NCBI GenBank assembly: GCA_020060625.1
Contig: JAGUZU010000081.1
Coordinates: forward strand, 1 to 64,000
Direction: 5' to 3'
Source of the DNA: Anaerolineales bacterium
GTDB lineage: Bacteria > Chloroflexota > Anaerolineae > Anaerolineales > Villigracilaceae
Length of the DNA: 64,000 nt
A program made the position numbers and the translations under genes. The notes under the pieces were generated by a model. It had not been told where the DNA came from. It did not search any database and worked only from the letters and a program-made list of their open reading frames with translations. Shown one piece after another: positions 26,636 to 34,507 of the stretch. Numbering within the stretch: the stretch's first letter is position 1; every line of letters starts with the position of its first letter.

Positions 26636-27802
26636 ATGACCTCGGCAGAAATCATCACCATTGGCACGGAAATACTGCTCGGCGAGATCGTGGACACGAA
26701 TACGCGCCACATCGCGCTCACGCTGCGCGGCTTGGGCGTGGACTTGTACCGCACCATCACCATCGGCGACAATGTGGAACGGATTGCCGAGTCGATTCGC
26801 AACTCGATGGAACGCGCCGACATCGTCATCACCACCGGCGGGCTGGGTCCCACCGTGGATGACCCCACGCGCGAAGCCGTTGCAAAAGCGCTGGGCGTAA
26901 AAACGGAATTCCGCGAAGATTTGTGGGAGCAGGTCGTTGAAACAATTTCACGCTACGGGCGCAAGCCGTCCGAGAATCAAAAACGACAGGCGTATGTGCC
27001 GCAAGGCGCAATTGGGATTCGCAACCCCGTCGGCACTGCGCCGTGTTTCATTGTGGAACGTCCCTCACCCCAACCCCTCTCCCAGCGGGAGAGGGGCGAA
27101 GGGGTGAGGGCGGTCATCTCCCTGCCCGGCGTGCCGAACGAAATGGAACACGTCCTGCACGAGTCCATCATCCCGTATTTGCAAACGCGATTCGACCTCG
27201 ATCAAATTCTCAAAGTCCGCATTCTGCATTGCGCGGGTCTCGGCGAAGGCATGATTGACGAAAAGATCGCCGACCTCGAAACGCTCAACAATCCCACCGT
27301 CGGGCTTGCGGCGCATACGGGCGTGGTGGATGTCCGCATTGCGGCAAAGGCGAAAACCGAAGCCGAAGCCGACGCGATGATCGCTCGGGTCGAGTCGCAG
27401 GTGCGTGAGCGGCTCGGCAGCGTCGTCTTTGGCGCGAACGAGGATCGGTTGGAAGAAGTCGCTTTGGATGCAGTGGCAAGACGAGGATTAAGTCTCGCGG
27501 CGATTGAATCAGGATTGGATGGACTGCTCACGCGAAAAATCCCCCACACCGCCTCGATCCCGGACCTCACGCCTGATACGCTTCGAGAAGCCTTGCGCGC
27601 CGCCCGAGCCGACTCCCATGCCGACGTGGCACTCGGGGTCGTCGTCAACATCGAAGAGCGTTCGGCGGAGATGGCGCTGATCACGCCCAAAGGCGAAAAG
27701 TCCCACCGCATCACCTACGGCGGACCGCCCAAGAGCCTGCCGCGCTGGAGCGTGAACCTCGCCCTGAACTGGCTGCGGACGACCATGGAGGACATGGACT
27801 AA
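26636..27802 (+). CDS. cinA: CinA-like protein with degenerate amidase domain
   Basis: The N-terminal half (about 1-165) is the CinA molybdopterin-binding-like domain: AEIITIGTEILLGEIVDTN, ITTGGLGPTVDDPTRE and LPGVPNEMEH. It probably hydrolyses ADP-ribose-type pyrophosphates. The middle region (to about 260) is normal. The C-terminal PncC-type domain is reduced: the catalytic ATAESCTGG segment is replaced by AAIESGLDGLL, and the PGSS and G-I-A-G-P-G-G motifs are gone. A palindromic element at 27062-27110 adds about 16 residues (RPSPQPLSQRERGEGV) just before the LPGVPNEM motif. The stop overlaps the next ATG (TAATG). Confidence 0.88.
   Translation: MTSAEIITIGTEILLGEIVDTNTRHIALTLRGLGVDLYRTITIGDNVERIAESIRNSMERADIVITTGGLGPTVDDPTREAVAKALGVKTEFREDLWEQVVETISRYGRKPSENQKRQAYVPQGAIGIRNPVGTAPCFIVERPSPQPLSQRERGEGVRAVISLPGVPNEMEHVLHESIIPYLQTRFDLDQILKVRILHCAGLGEGMIDEKIADLETLNNPTVGLAAHTGVVDVRIAAKAKTEAEADAMIARVESQVRERLGSVVFGANEDRLEEVALDAVARRGLSLAAIESGLDGLLTRKIPHTASIPDLTPDTLREALRAARADSHADVALGVVVNIEERSAEMALITPKGEKSHRITYGGPPKSLPRWSVNLALNWLRTTMEDMD
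27062..27110. repeat. Palindromic repeat (CCCTCACCC type) in frame inside cinA
   Basis: CCCTCACCCC/GGGGTGAGGG outer arms and CCCCTCTCCC/GGGAGAGGGG inner arms. It is translated as part of CinA without breaking the frame and belongs to the same family as the intergenic copies at 25266 and 26588. Confidence 0.88.
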
Positions 27803-28782
27803 TGCCCGCGCCGAAGCGACGCAAAAAGGACAATCCGTGGGTCATCCTTGCTTGGGCGTTGAACATCATCGGACTGGGAGCGATTGCGCTGGTGCTGGTG
27901 GCGTATTGGGCGTTACAACCCGCGCGCGCCGCATCGCCCGAACAGGAATCGGGCTACACCGCCACACTTCCTGCCACCTACACGCCAGACCCGTTATCGT
28001 TTTATCTGCCAACCGTGACGCCCAATCCGCGCTCGACGATGATCGTGGTGGAAACTCCCACACCGTTCATCCTCCAAAACGCAGGAGACCGCCGCGCGCA
28101 GGTCATCGGTTATTCGGTTTCAGGCAGACCCATCGAAGTCTATACTTTCGGAAACGGCGAAAGGCAAAAGATGATCGTGGCGGGCATCCACGGCGGCTAC
28201 GAGTGGAATACCATCGCCCTCGCGGACGAGTTGATCCAGCACATCAACAATAATCCCGACATCATTCCCAGCGATGTGACGCTTTACATCCTCCGCAATC
28301 TCAACCCCGACGGCGATGCCCGCGACCATGGCATTGACGGGCGCGTCAACGATCACGGCGCGGACTTGAACCGCAACTTCCCCACCAACTGGGCAGCGGA
28401 TTGGAATCGCAGCGGCTGCTGGAGTTACGGTCCCACCACCGGCGGGACGGGTCCCGGCTCCGAACCGGAGACGCGCGCCGTGATGTATTTTTTGCAATCG
28501 CACAAGGTCGAGACCGTGATCAGTTATCACAGCGCCGCGCTGGGCGTCTTTCCCGGCGGCGAACCCTGGGAAAAAAAATCCATCGAATTTGCGAAGGCAT
28601 TATCGAAAGCGACAGGGTATCCCTTCCCGCCGATTGATACAGGCTGCGCCTTCACCGGCACGCTCGCCGATTATGCCGTTGAATTGGGCGCCGTCTCCGT
28701 GGATATGGAACTCTCCACACACCGATACACGGATTTCAAAGAGAATTTGAAAGCGTTGGAAATTTTATTGAATTGGAGATAA
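27802..28782 (+). CDS. Membrane-anchored M14-family zinc carboxypeptidase
   Basis: The 326-residue protein has a basic N terminus, a membrane anchor (about 11-33) and a Thr/Pro-rich linker to about 80. The M14 fold follows: zinc ligands His and Glu in GIHGGYEWNT (about 128-137), DLNRNFPTNW with the substrate Arg/Asn, and the third His in VISYHSAALG. A Glu in SVDMELSTH is the likely catalytic base. It would trim peptides outside the cell, perhaps wall peptides or dietary peptides. Start overlaps the cinA stop by one base, so translation may be coupled. Confidence 0.88.
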   Translation: MPAPKRRKKDNPWVILAWALNIIGLGAIALVLVAYWALQPARAASPEQESGYTATLPATYTPDPLSFYLPTVTPNPRSTMIVVETPTPFILQNAGDRRAQVIGYSVSGRPIEVYTFGNGERQKMIVAGIHGGYEWNTIALADELIQHINNNPDIIPSDVTLYILRNLNPDGDARDHGIDGRVNDHGADLNRNFPTNWAADWNRSGCWSYGPTTGGTGPGSEPETRAVMYFLQSHKVETVISYHSAALGVFPGGEPWEKKSIEFAKALSKATGYPFPPIDTGCAFTGTLADYAVELGAVSVDMELSTHRYTDFKENLKALEILLNWR

Positions 28783-28786
28783 AAAT

Positions 28787-28809
28787 GCAGGTCATGCTTT
28801 CAGCATGAC
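28787..28809. repeat. Palindromic repeat (GCAGGTC type)
   Basis: GTCATGCT and AGCATGAC flank TTC. Followed closely by another palindrome at 28831. Confidence 0.75.
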
Positions 28810-28830
28810 AATTTTCATGGAACAGAACAT

Positions 28831-28853
28831 GGCGGGCTGCAAGCCCGCCCTAC
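28831..28853. repeat. Palindromic repeat (GCCCGCCCTACA type)
   Basis: GGCGGGCT and AGCCCGCC flank a 3-base loop, followed by CTACA as in the element at 25391-25418. Confidence 0.75.
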
Positions 28854-28875
28854 AAGAAAACAAAAAGGAGACCGA

Positions 28876-30855
28876 ATGACACAAAAAGCAGACACCCTCT
28901 TCACAAATGCCATCGTATTGACGATGGACGAAAAACTCAATCAATATGACCCCGGCGCAGTCGCTGTCAAAGGGGATACGATTATCGCCGTTGGAACAGA
29001 AGAAAAAATCAAAAAGGAATACACCGCTGGCGAAGTCATTGACTGTGGCGGGAAAATCCTCATGCCAGGGCTCGTCAACGCGCACACGCACGTCCCCATG
29101 ACCCTCCTGCGCGGTCTGGCGGACGACCTGCGCCTCGACGTCTGGCTGATGGGCTACATGCTTCCGGTGGAGCGCGAGTTCGTCTCGCCGGAATTCGTGC
29201 GCCTCGGAACCCTGCTCGCCTGCGCAGAGCAGATCCGCAGCGGCGTGACCACCTTCAATGACATGTATTTCTTTGAAGACGACATCGCCCAAGCCGCCGC
29301 CGACGCAGGCATGCGCGCCGTATGCGGTCAATCCGTGATGAAGTATCCCGCGCCCGATGCCGACGCGTTCGAAGATTCAATTGCCTACGCGCGCGAGTTC
29401 ATCAAAAAATGGAAGGGGCATCCGCTCATCATCCCTGCGATTGCGCCGCATGCCCCCTACTCCACCACGCCCGAAATCCTGCGCGCCTGTGCCGAAATCG
29501 CCAAAGAACATGATGTGCCATTGCACATTCACATCTCCGAGACCGCGTTCGAGGTCGAGAACATGCGCAGCGAACAGGGCATGCCTGTTGTGCCGTATGT
29601 CAAAAAACAGGGCGTGCTCGAAGCCAAGGTCATCGCCGCGCATTGCGTCCACATCGATGTGGGCGAAATGAAAACCCTCCAGCACGTCAATGCGGGCATC
29701 GCGCACAACCCGTCCTCCAACCTCAAACTTGCCTCCGGGTTTGCGCCCGTGACCAGGATGCTCGAAAACGGACTCAACGTCGGCATCGGCACGGACGGTC
29801 CCGCCTCGAACAACGACCTCGACATGTTCGAGGAAGTGCGCCTCGCCTCTTTCGTCGCCAAATCTGCATCCAACGACCCAACCGCCCTCCCAGCCGCCAC
29901 GACCCTCCTGATGGCTACCCGCATGGGCGCGCAAGCGCTTCACATCGGGCATTTGACCGGATCGCTGGAGCCTGGCAAACGCGCCGACTTGATTTTGGTG
30001 GACACCTCTCCGCTTCACAACTCCCCGCGCTTCAAACGAGACCCGATGAATGCCTACGCCCAACTGGTCTTTGCCTCCAAATCAACCGACGTGACCGATG
30101 TAATGGTCAACGGCAAATGGCTGATGCGCGGGAAAGAATTGCTCACATTGAACGAAGCCGAACTGCTTCAGCAAGCGCGCGAACTGGCGCAAAAAATAGA
30201 TGCCTTCCTGATCGAACGCGAACAGTCGGTACTTTCCAAACTGATCGCGCTGGGCGGCTCGATGGAAGAAGAGTCGTTCGAGGTGCAGGCAAAAGTCAGG
30301 GTGGCAGAACCAGCCTCATTCGTCCAGAAGATGAAGCGGAAAGAAATCGAGATTACGGCTCACAAACATTACCTCCAATACGATAATTATTTCATCTTCG
30401 ACGATCCGTCACAGGGACGTCTGCGCTTCCGGGAAGATAATCTCATCAACGAGAAAGGTGAAGTGGAAAGCGTTCGCTCGCGCCTGACGCTGCTCGGTCA
30501 ACAGCGCGAAGGGGAGGTCGGTCATGACGTGCTGCTTTCACGAAGCCGCTTTCTTGCGCCCGCCATTCATACGTTGCGTTTTTATCGGGAATATTTCAAA
30601 CCCGCGCAGGAAGTTGCGGTTGAAAAAGACCGCCTGCGCTGGCACATCCGTTACAAGGATACGGAGTTCTTCGTGAACCTCGACGAAGTGAAGGAGCCGC
30701 AGATGGGACACTTCCTTGAGGTCAAGAGCCGCACTTGGAGCCGCAAGGACGCCGACCTTAAAGCGGAACTGGCAAACGAATTGCTGAACCTGCTCGGCGC
30801 GGACGGCGCAGAAACCGTCACGCAGGATTTGATCGAGGTATTGACTGCGAATTAA
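28876..30855 (+). CDS. Amidohydrolase (MTA/SAH deaminase-like) fused to a CYTH domain
   Basis: The 659-residue protein is about 220 residues longer than the family. Residues 1 to about 435 are an amidohydrolase barrel of the TrzA/MtaD type: metal ligands in GLVNAHTHVPM, AIAPHAPYSTT and AHCVHID, with the Asp in IGTDGPASNNDLDM. It probably deaminates S-adenosylhomocysteine, methylthioadenosine or a related purine. The C-terminal part (about 470-655) looks like a CYTH tunnel domain: charged strands ITAHKHYLQYDNYF, GRLRFREDNLI, EFFVNLDEVK and GHFLEVKSRTW. CYTH domains hydrolyse or cyclise triphosphates. A GGAG precedes the ATG. Confidence 0.82.
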   Translation: MTQKADTLFTNAIVLTMDEKLNQYDPGAVAVKGDTIIAVGTEEKIKKEYTAGEVIDCGGKILMPGLVNAHTHVPMTLLRGLADDLRLDVWLMGYMLPVEREFVSPEFVRLGTLLACAEQIRSGVTTFNDMYFFEDDIAQAAADAGMRAVCGQSVMKYPAPDADAFEDSIAYAREFIKKWKGHPLIIPAIAPHAPYSTTPEILRACAEIAKEHDVPLHIHISETAFEVENMRSEQGMPVVPYVKKQGVLEAKVIAAHCVHIDVGEMKTLQHVNAGIAHNPSSNLKLASGFAPVTRMLENGLNVGIGTDGPASNNDLDMFEEVRLASFVAKSASNDPTALPAATTLLMATRMGAQALHIGHLTGSLEPGKRADLILVDTSPLHNSPRFKRDPMNAYAQLVFASKSTDVTDVMVNGKWLMRGKELLTLNEAELLQQARELAQKIDAFLIEREQSVLSKLIALGGSMEEESFEVQAKVRVAEPASFVQKMKRKEIEITAHKHYLQYDNYFIFDDPSQGRLRFREDNLINEKGEVESVRSRLTLLGQQREGEVGHDVLLSRSRFLAPAIHTLRFYREYFKPAQEVAVEKDRLRWHIRYKDTEFFVNLDEVKEPQMGHFLEVKSRTWSRKDADLKAELANELLNLLGADGAETVTQDLIEVLTAN

Positions 30856-30856
30856 T

Positions 30857-30931
30857 GTCATTGCGAGTGGCAAAGGCGCAAAGCAATCCCCTTATTGCAT
30901 GGAGATTGCTTCGCCTTCGGCTCGCAATGAC
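30857..30931. repeat. TCATTGCGAG palindromic repeat
   Basis: GTCATTGCGAG on the left pairs with CTCGCAATGAC on the right; the interior contains AAGCAATC and GATTGCTTCG, also complementary. Same family as 48111-48181. It lies right after the fusion gene stop. Confidence 0.88.
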
Positions 30932-30943
30932 AGAGCATATATT

Positions 30944-31969
30944 ATGGAAACCCTGCGAAAAACCATTGCCGCGTTTTGCGCGATCACATTTATCTTTACC
31001 GCTGTTGTTTCGCTCTTTCTTTTTAACTTCGACCAAAGAGCCTTCACCGCGGAGACCTATCAACGCGCGTTTGCGCGCGGGGATCTTTACGACAAACTGC
31101 CCGCCGTGATGGCGGATGCGATCACATCCACAAGCGCGGACCAGGGCGGATTCCCGCTCGTGATGCAGGGCATGGGCAGCGAAGCGTGGGAGGCGTTTTT
31201 CCGCGCCCTGCTTCCCCCTGAAGTGTTGCAGGCGATGGGTGATGACGCGCTGAATTCCACGTTTGCCTACATCAACATGGAGACGAACGCCGCACAACTG
31301 AACCTCGCTCCCCTGAAAGCCAGCCTTGCCGGGGATGCGGGCGTGCAGGCGGTCTTCTCGCTGCTGCGCGTCTTCCCCGCGTGCGACCTGTTTCAAATCG
31401 GGCAGATGACTCTCAGCCTGATAACGGGCGGGCAGATCGAATTGTGCAACCCGCCTGCCGAACTTCATCCCATGCTCACCCCCGTGATCCAAAGTCAGTT
31501 GCAATTCACAGCGGCTGCGATACCAGACCAGATTGAATTAATCAGCGCGACACCGCAAAACGACCCGCGCCAACGATTGCAGACCATCCGCCTCATCATG
31601 CGCCTCAGCCCGATTCTGCCGCTCATACTTCTTCTCACGCTGACGATTTTTGCCGTCCGTTCCTGGAGGGAATGGCTGAGCTGGTGGGGAATTCCATTTT
31701 TCATCACAGGCGTATCTGCCTTCGTTCTGGCTTTGCTCGGCGTACCGGTTTTCGGCGAAACATTGCAACGCGTCCTCGTCATGCAGATGCCGGATTATCT
31801 CCCAGTTCTTCTGCTCGACTACGCGGGCGATCTCGCCTCCGCAATGCTCCAGACTCTGCTCAATCCCGTCATGTGGCAGGGATTGGCTCTTGCGTTTTTC
31901 GGTGTAGGGATGGCGGGGGCGGGGCATTTGATTCAACATGGAATAACAGGGATGAATTATCCCCGCTAA
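30944..31969 (+). CDS. Uncharacterised membrane protein
   Basis: The 341-residue protein has one N-terminal membrane segment (about 7-27), a large external domain (about 30-205) and three C-terminal segments (about 212-235, 243-265 and 305-330). No family was recognised and no catalytic motif is evident. The ATG at 30944 is chosen because upstream in-frame codons fall inside the TCATTGCGAG repeat. A few external cysteines may form a disulfide. Neighbours give no clear functional hint. Confidence 0.7.
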   Translation: METLRKTIAAFCAITFIFTAVVSLFLFNFDQRAFTAETYQRAFARGDLYDKLPAVMADAITSTSADQGGFPLVMQGMGSEAWEAFFRALLPPEVLQAMGDDALNSTFAYINMETNAAQLNLAPLKASLAGDAGVQAVFSLLRVFPACDLFQIGQMTLSLITGGQIELCNPPAELHPMLTPVIQSQLQFTAAAIPDQIELISATPQNDPRQRLQTIRLIMRLSPILPLILLLTLTIFAVRSWREWLSWWGIPFFITGVSAFVLALLGVPVFGETLQRVLVMQMPDYLPVLLLDYAGDLASAMLQTLLNPVMWQGLALAFFGVGMAGAGHLIQHGITGMNYPR

Positions 31970-31977
31970 AAGGGATG

Positions 31978-31983
31978 TATAAT
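31978..31983 (+). promoter_or_regulatory. Probable -10 box of the MNT gene
   Basis: A perfect TATAAT ends 6 bases before the ATG at 31990, implying a leaderless or nearly leaderless transcript. Confidence 0.55.
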
Positions 31984-31989
31984 TTTCAC

Positions 31990-32373
31990 ATGTCCATGAC
32001 CGCGCTCGACCTCTCCCCCGAAGCCTTGAAAAAATACCGCCCATTGGAGGCAATTCGCCGCCGCAGGGCGAAATTCAGCGCGGAAATCTCCGCCCGCCGC
32101 CGGCGTGCCATGTCCGCCGCCCGCAAAGCCGCCAAACTGCTCAAAAGCGAATTCGGCGCGAGCGAAGTCATCCTTTTCGGGTCGCTGGCGCGGCGCGTGG
32201 GCTTCCACCGCTGGTCCGATATTGACCTTGCCGTGCGCGGCGTGGAAGATTACCTGAAAGCGATGGACACTGTTCTTTATCTCGTTCCCGAATTCAAGAT
32301 CGACCTGGTGGAATTGGAAACCTGTCTGCCCGCCATGCGCAAAAGTATAGAAGAAGAGGGAAAAGAGTTGTGA
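31990..32373 (+). CDS. MNT-domain nucleotidyltransferase, antitoxin of a HepT pair
   Basis: A 127-residue small nucleotidyltransferase. The active site VILFGSLARR (about 57-66), followed by SDIDLAV, gives the G-S and D-x-D pattern; a further Asp in KIDLVELE fits the third carboxylate. In characterised MntA/HepT pairs the MNT protein is the antitoxin and AMPylates the HEPN toxin. Possible starts are ATG 31975, 31990 and 31996; 31990 is 6 bases after the -10 box and 31996 is nearly as likely. The stop overlaps the next start (GTGA), the usual coupling of these pairs. The N terminus is unusually rich in Arg. Confidence 0.82.
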   Translation: MSMTALDLSPEALKKYRPLEAIRRRRAKFSAEISARRRRAMSAARKAAKLLKSEFGASEVILFGSLARRVGFHRWSDIDLAVRGVEDYLKAMDTVLYLVPEFKIDLVELETCLPAMRKSIEEEGKEL

Positions 32374-32839
32374 AAGACACGGAAATCACAAACCTTGTCC
32401 GCCGCATCATCAGGAACTTGAGGAAATTCAGCGGGTGCTTGGACGCATCGAAGAAGGATGGGAACGCTCCCGCCGCTCGAACGATGATTACTATCTGGAT
32501 GGCATCGCTCTGAACCTGCATGGCGTTTATTCAGGCTGTGAACGCATCTTCACCCAGATCGCTGAAATCATAGATGGCGACCTGCCGCGCGGGGAAGATT
32601 GGCATCGGCTTTTACTTGAGCAAATGAAAAACGAGATTCCCAGCATCCGCCCTGCCGTTATTTCCGCCAAAACAGGTGAACTTCTCGACGAACTGCGCAG
32701 GTTTCGTCATATTGTTCGCAACGTGTACACTCATCACCTGGACCCTGAGCGCCTCGAAAAACTTGTCAAAATATCGTCCCAGGGATTTCACAAACTTCGC
32801 GCCGAGATTTCCGCATTCGCTGCATTTTTAGAGCAATAA
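32370..32839 (+). pseudogene. HepT-like HEPN toxin with apparent frameshift
   Basis: Most of the protein lies in one frame (codons from about 32408 to 32839): QELEEIQRVLGRIEEGW, then the HEPN catalytic motif RRFRHIVRNVY (R-x4-H-x3-Y). The natural start is GTG 32370, overlapping the MNT stop, reading VKDTEITNLVRRII; that frame then departs from family sequence near 32410. One missing base around 32405-32412 would join the two. As it stands, either the toxin is broken, translation starts at GTG 32435 and yields 134 residues without helix 1, or the base is a sequencing error. The catalytic motif itself is intact. Confidence 0.75.
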
Positions 32840-32926
32840 CCGTTCAATCCTTTGGGAGGATAGCCATAAACATAGACAAGCCTGAACGCAAAACACAAAA
32901 ACGAAACGATATATTCATCCAACATT

Positions 32927-34039
32927 CTACGGGCACGCGTTTGCGATCTGTTCTTCGAGCGTGGCAGCGAAGACATGATAGCCTGAGCCGTCACATGCGG
33001 CGCGGAAGTAGTAGTACCCTGTCGTTTGCGGAAATGCCGCCGCCTGCAGCGCCTCCATGCCGGGGTTGGAGATCGGCGCGGGCGGCAAGCCCGTATTTTG
33101 ATAGGTATTGAACTGGGAATTGACTTTCAGATCATCCAGCGATAATGGATTCTTCCACCACGTATTTTGTTCCGATTGATAGCCGAGAGCGTATTGGACG
33201 GTTGGATCGGCATCCAGTTTCATGCCGATGGCGAGACGATTGAGATAGACTGAGGCGATCAACGAAGCCTCCTCTTTGCGGACGGCTTCGCGCTCGACGA
33301 TGGACGCGAGGATGACGGCTTCGTAAACGGTCAGTCCGCGATTGGCAAAGGCGGTCTGCATCTCGTCCGTGACGCGGACGGCAAAGTTGCGGGCGATGGC
33401 ATCCAGAAGTTGGTCAACGGTTGTTTCGCGTGAAAGAGTGTAGGTATCGGGAAAGAAAAATCCTTCCATGCTTGGGGGGGAGAATGGAGAGAGAACCTGG
33501 GGCGGAGTCTGCGCGGCGGCGAGAAAGGCTTGGGGGTCAATGGGCAGGCCCGAGGTTGGGAGTGAGGCGGCGATCTCTTCCATCCGCCAGCCGGAAAGGA
33601 TGACGAGCGATGCGTCGCCCGGAGAGAATTTCTGCAGGGCTTGCGCGATGTCAATGATGGATTGGGCGGGGCTGAGGTTGAAGTCGCCTGCCTGAATGGT
33701 CAGGTCTATGCCTGTGTAAACGACGTAATCGAAGAAAGCATTTGCGTTGGAAATGAAACCCAGTCCTTCAAGTCTGTTCGCAATCGAGATGACCGATTCG
33801 CCCGACTCGACGCGAAAGCGTTGTTCGACGCCGTTTGGATCAATGGGGGTTGTCAGGTTATCGCCATGAGCAAGAAGCCGCGCGGAATATTCGATTCGGT
33901 TGGATATGGAAAGATGTCCTGCGGGCGGACCATAGAGCAAAGATGCGCGGGCGGGGATGTAATAGAGGAATGCAAACACGCACGCGAAGGCGAGGAGGGT
34001 CAGAATGGCAAGGGTGATGTGATATTGGTAACGGCGCAT
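32927..34039 (-). CDS. mltG: Endolytic murein transglycosylase MltG
   Basis: A 370-residue YceG-type protein. One N-terminal membrane segment (about 8-28) is followed by a LysM-like region (VESGESVISIANRLEG) and the catalytic YceG domain. EGFFFPDTYTL, ASIVEREAVRKEEASLIASVYLNRL with the active Glu, and the closing LPPAPISNPGMEALQAA are all canonical. It cuts nascent glycan strands and sets their length. It is the last of three close minus-strand genes (baseplate-J-like, ruvX, mltG). The pairing of mltG with ruvX is seen in many bacteria. Confidence 0.94.
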   Translation of the reverse strand: MRRYQYHITLAILTLLAFACVFAFLYYIPARASLLYGPPAGHLSISNRIEYSARLLAHGDNLTTPIDPNGVEQRFRVESGESVISIANRLEGLGFISNANAFFDYVVYTGIDLTIQAGDFNLSPAQSIIDIAQALQKFSPGDASLVILSGWRMEEIAASLPTSGLPIDPQAFLAAAQTPPQVLSPFSPPSMEGFFFPDTYTLSRETTVDQLLDAIARNFAVRVTDEMQTAFANRGLTVYEAVILASIVEREAVRKEEASLIASVYLNRLAIGMKLDADPTVQYALGYQSEQNTWWKNPLSLDDLKVNSQFNTYQNTGLPPAPISNPGMEALQAAAFPQTTGYYYFRAACDGSGYHVFAATLEEQIANACP

Positions 34040-34049
34040 TTCGATTTAC

Positions 34050-34091
34050 GATTTCAGATTGACGATTTTAGATTGACGATTTTAGATTGAC
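34050..34091. repeat. Three tandem copies of a 14-bp unit
   Basis: Three contiguous 14-base units of the form GATTTYAGATTGAC between mltG and ruvX. The ruvX stop codon lies within the third copy, so the repeat writes the last residues of RuvX. Confidence 0.85.
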
Positions 34092-34504
34092 GATTTACGA
34101 TTCGCTTCCAGGTAGGATTGCAGGATGACCACCGCCGCAAATTCATCCTGATGACCGGCGCGTTTTTTGCGGGAAACGCCAAGTTCGATTCGCGCGGCGC
34201 GGGCGGTTTGGGTGCTGAAAGATTCATCCCACATTTCGATGGGAATGCCCGTCTGATTGCGGAGCTCGTCGGCGAAGCGCCCGGCGCGGCGTCCGGCGGG
34301 GTTGGGATTGCCGTCTTCATCGTAAGATTGCCCCACGATAATCAAACCGGCTTCGTTCTGAGCGGCGATGTCGGCAACCTGCGCCGCATCAATGACGCGC
34401 GAGACGTGTTCGATGACTTTCAACGGGCTGGCGATGGTGGCGGTCGGATCGCTGATGGCGAGACCGATGCGCTTTTCGCCGTGATCCACTGCGAGAATCC
34501 TCAC
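34082..34504 (-). CDS. ruvX: Holliday junction resolvase-like protein RuvX/YqgF
   Basis: The 140-residue protein begins RILAVDHGEKRIGLAISD, the RNase-H-fold first strand with the catalytic Asp, and ends with DEFAAVVILQSYLE, the second acidic site; a third lies in MWDESFSTQTA. YqgF proteins are linked to 16S pre-rRNA 5' processing and to junction resolution. The last residues (RKSSI) are written by a tandem repeat. It is three bases downstream of the baseplate-J-like gene and upstream of mltG. Confidence 0.92.
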   Translation of the reverse strand: MRILAVDHGEKRIGLAISDPTATIASPLKVIEHVSRVIDAAQVADIAAQNEAGLIIVGQSYDEDGNPNPAGRRAGRFADELRNQTGIPIEMWDESFSTQTARAARIELGVSRKKRAGHQDEFAAVVILQSYLEANRKSSI

Positions 34505-34507
34505 GGT

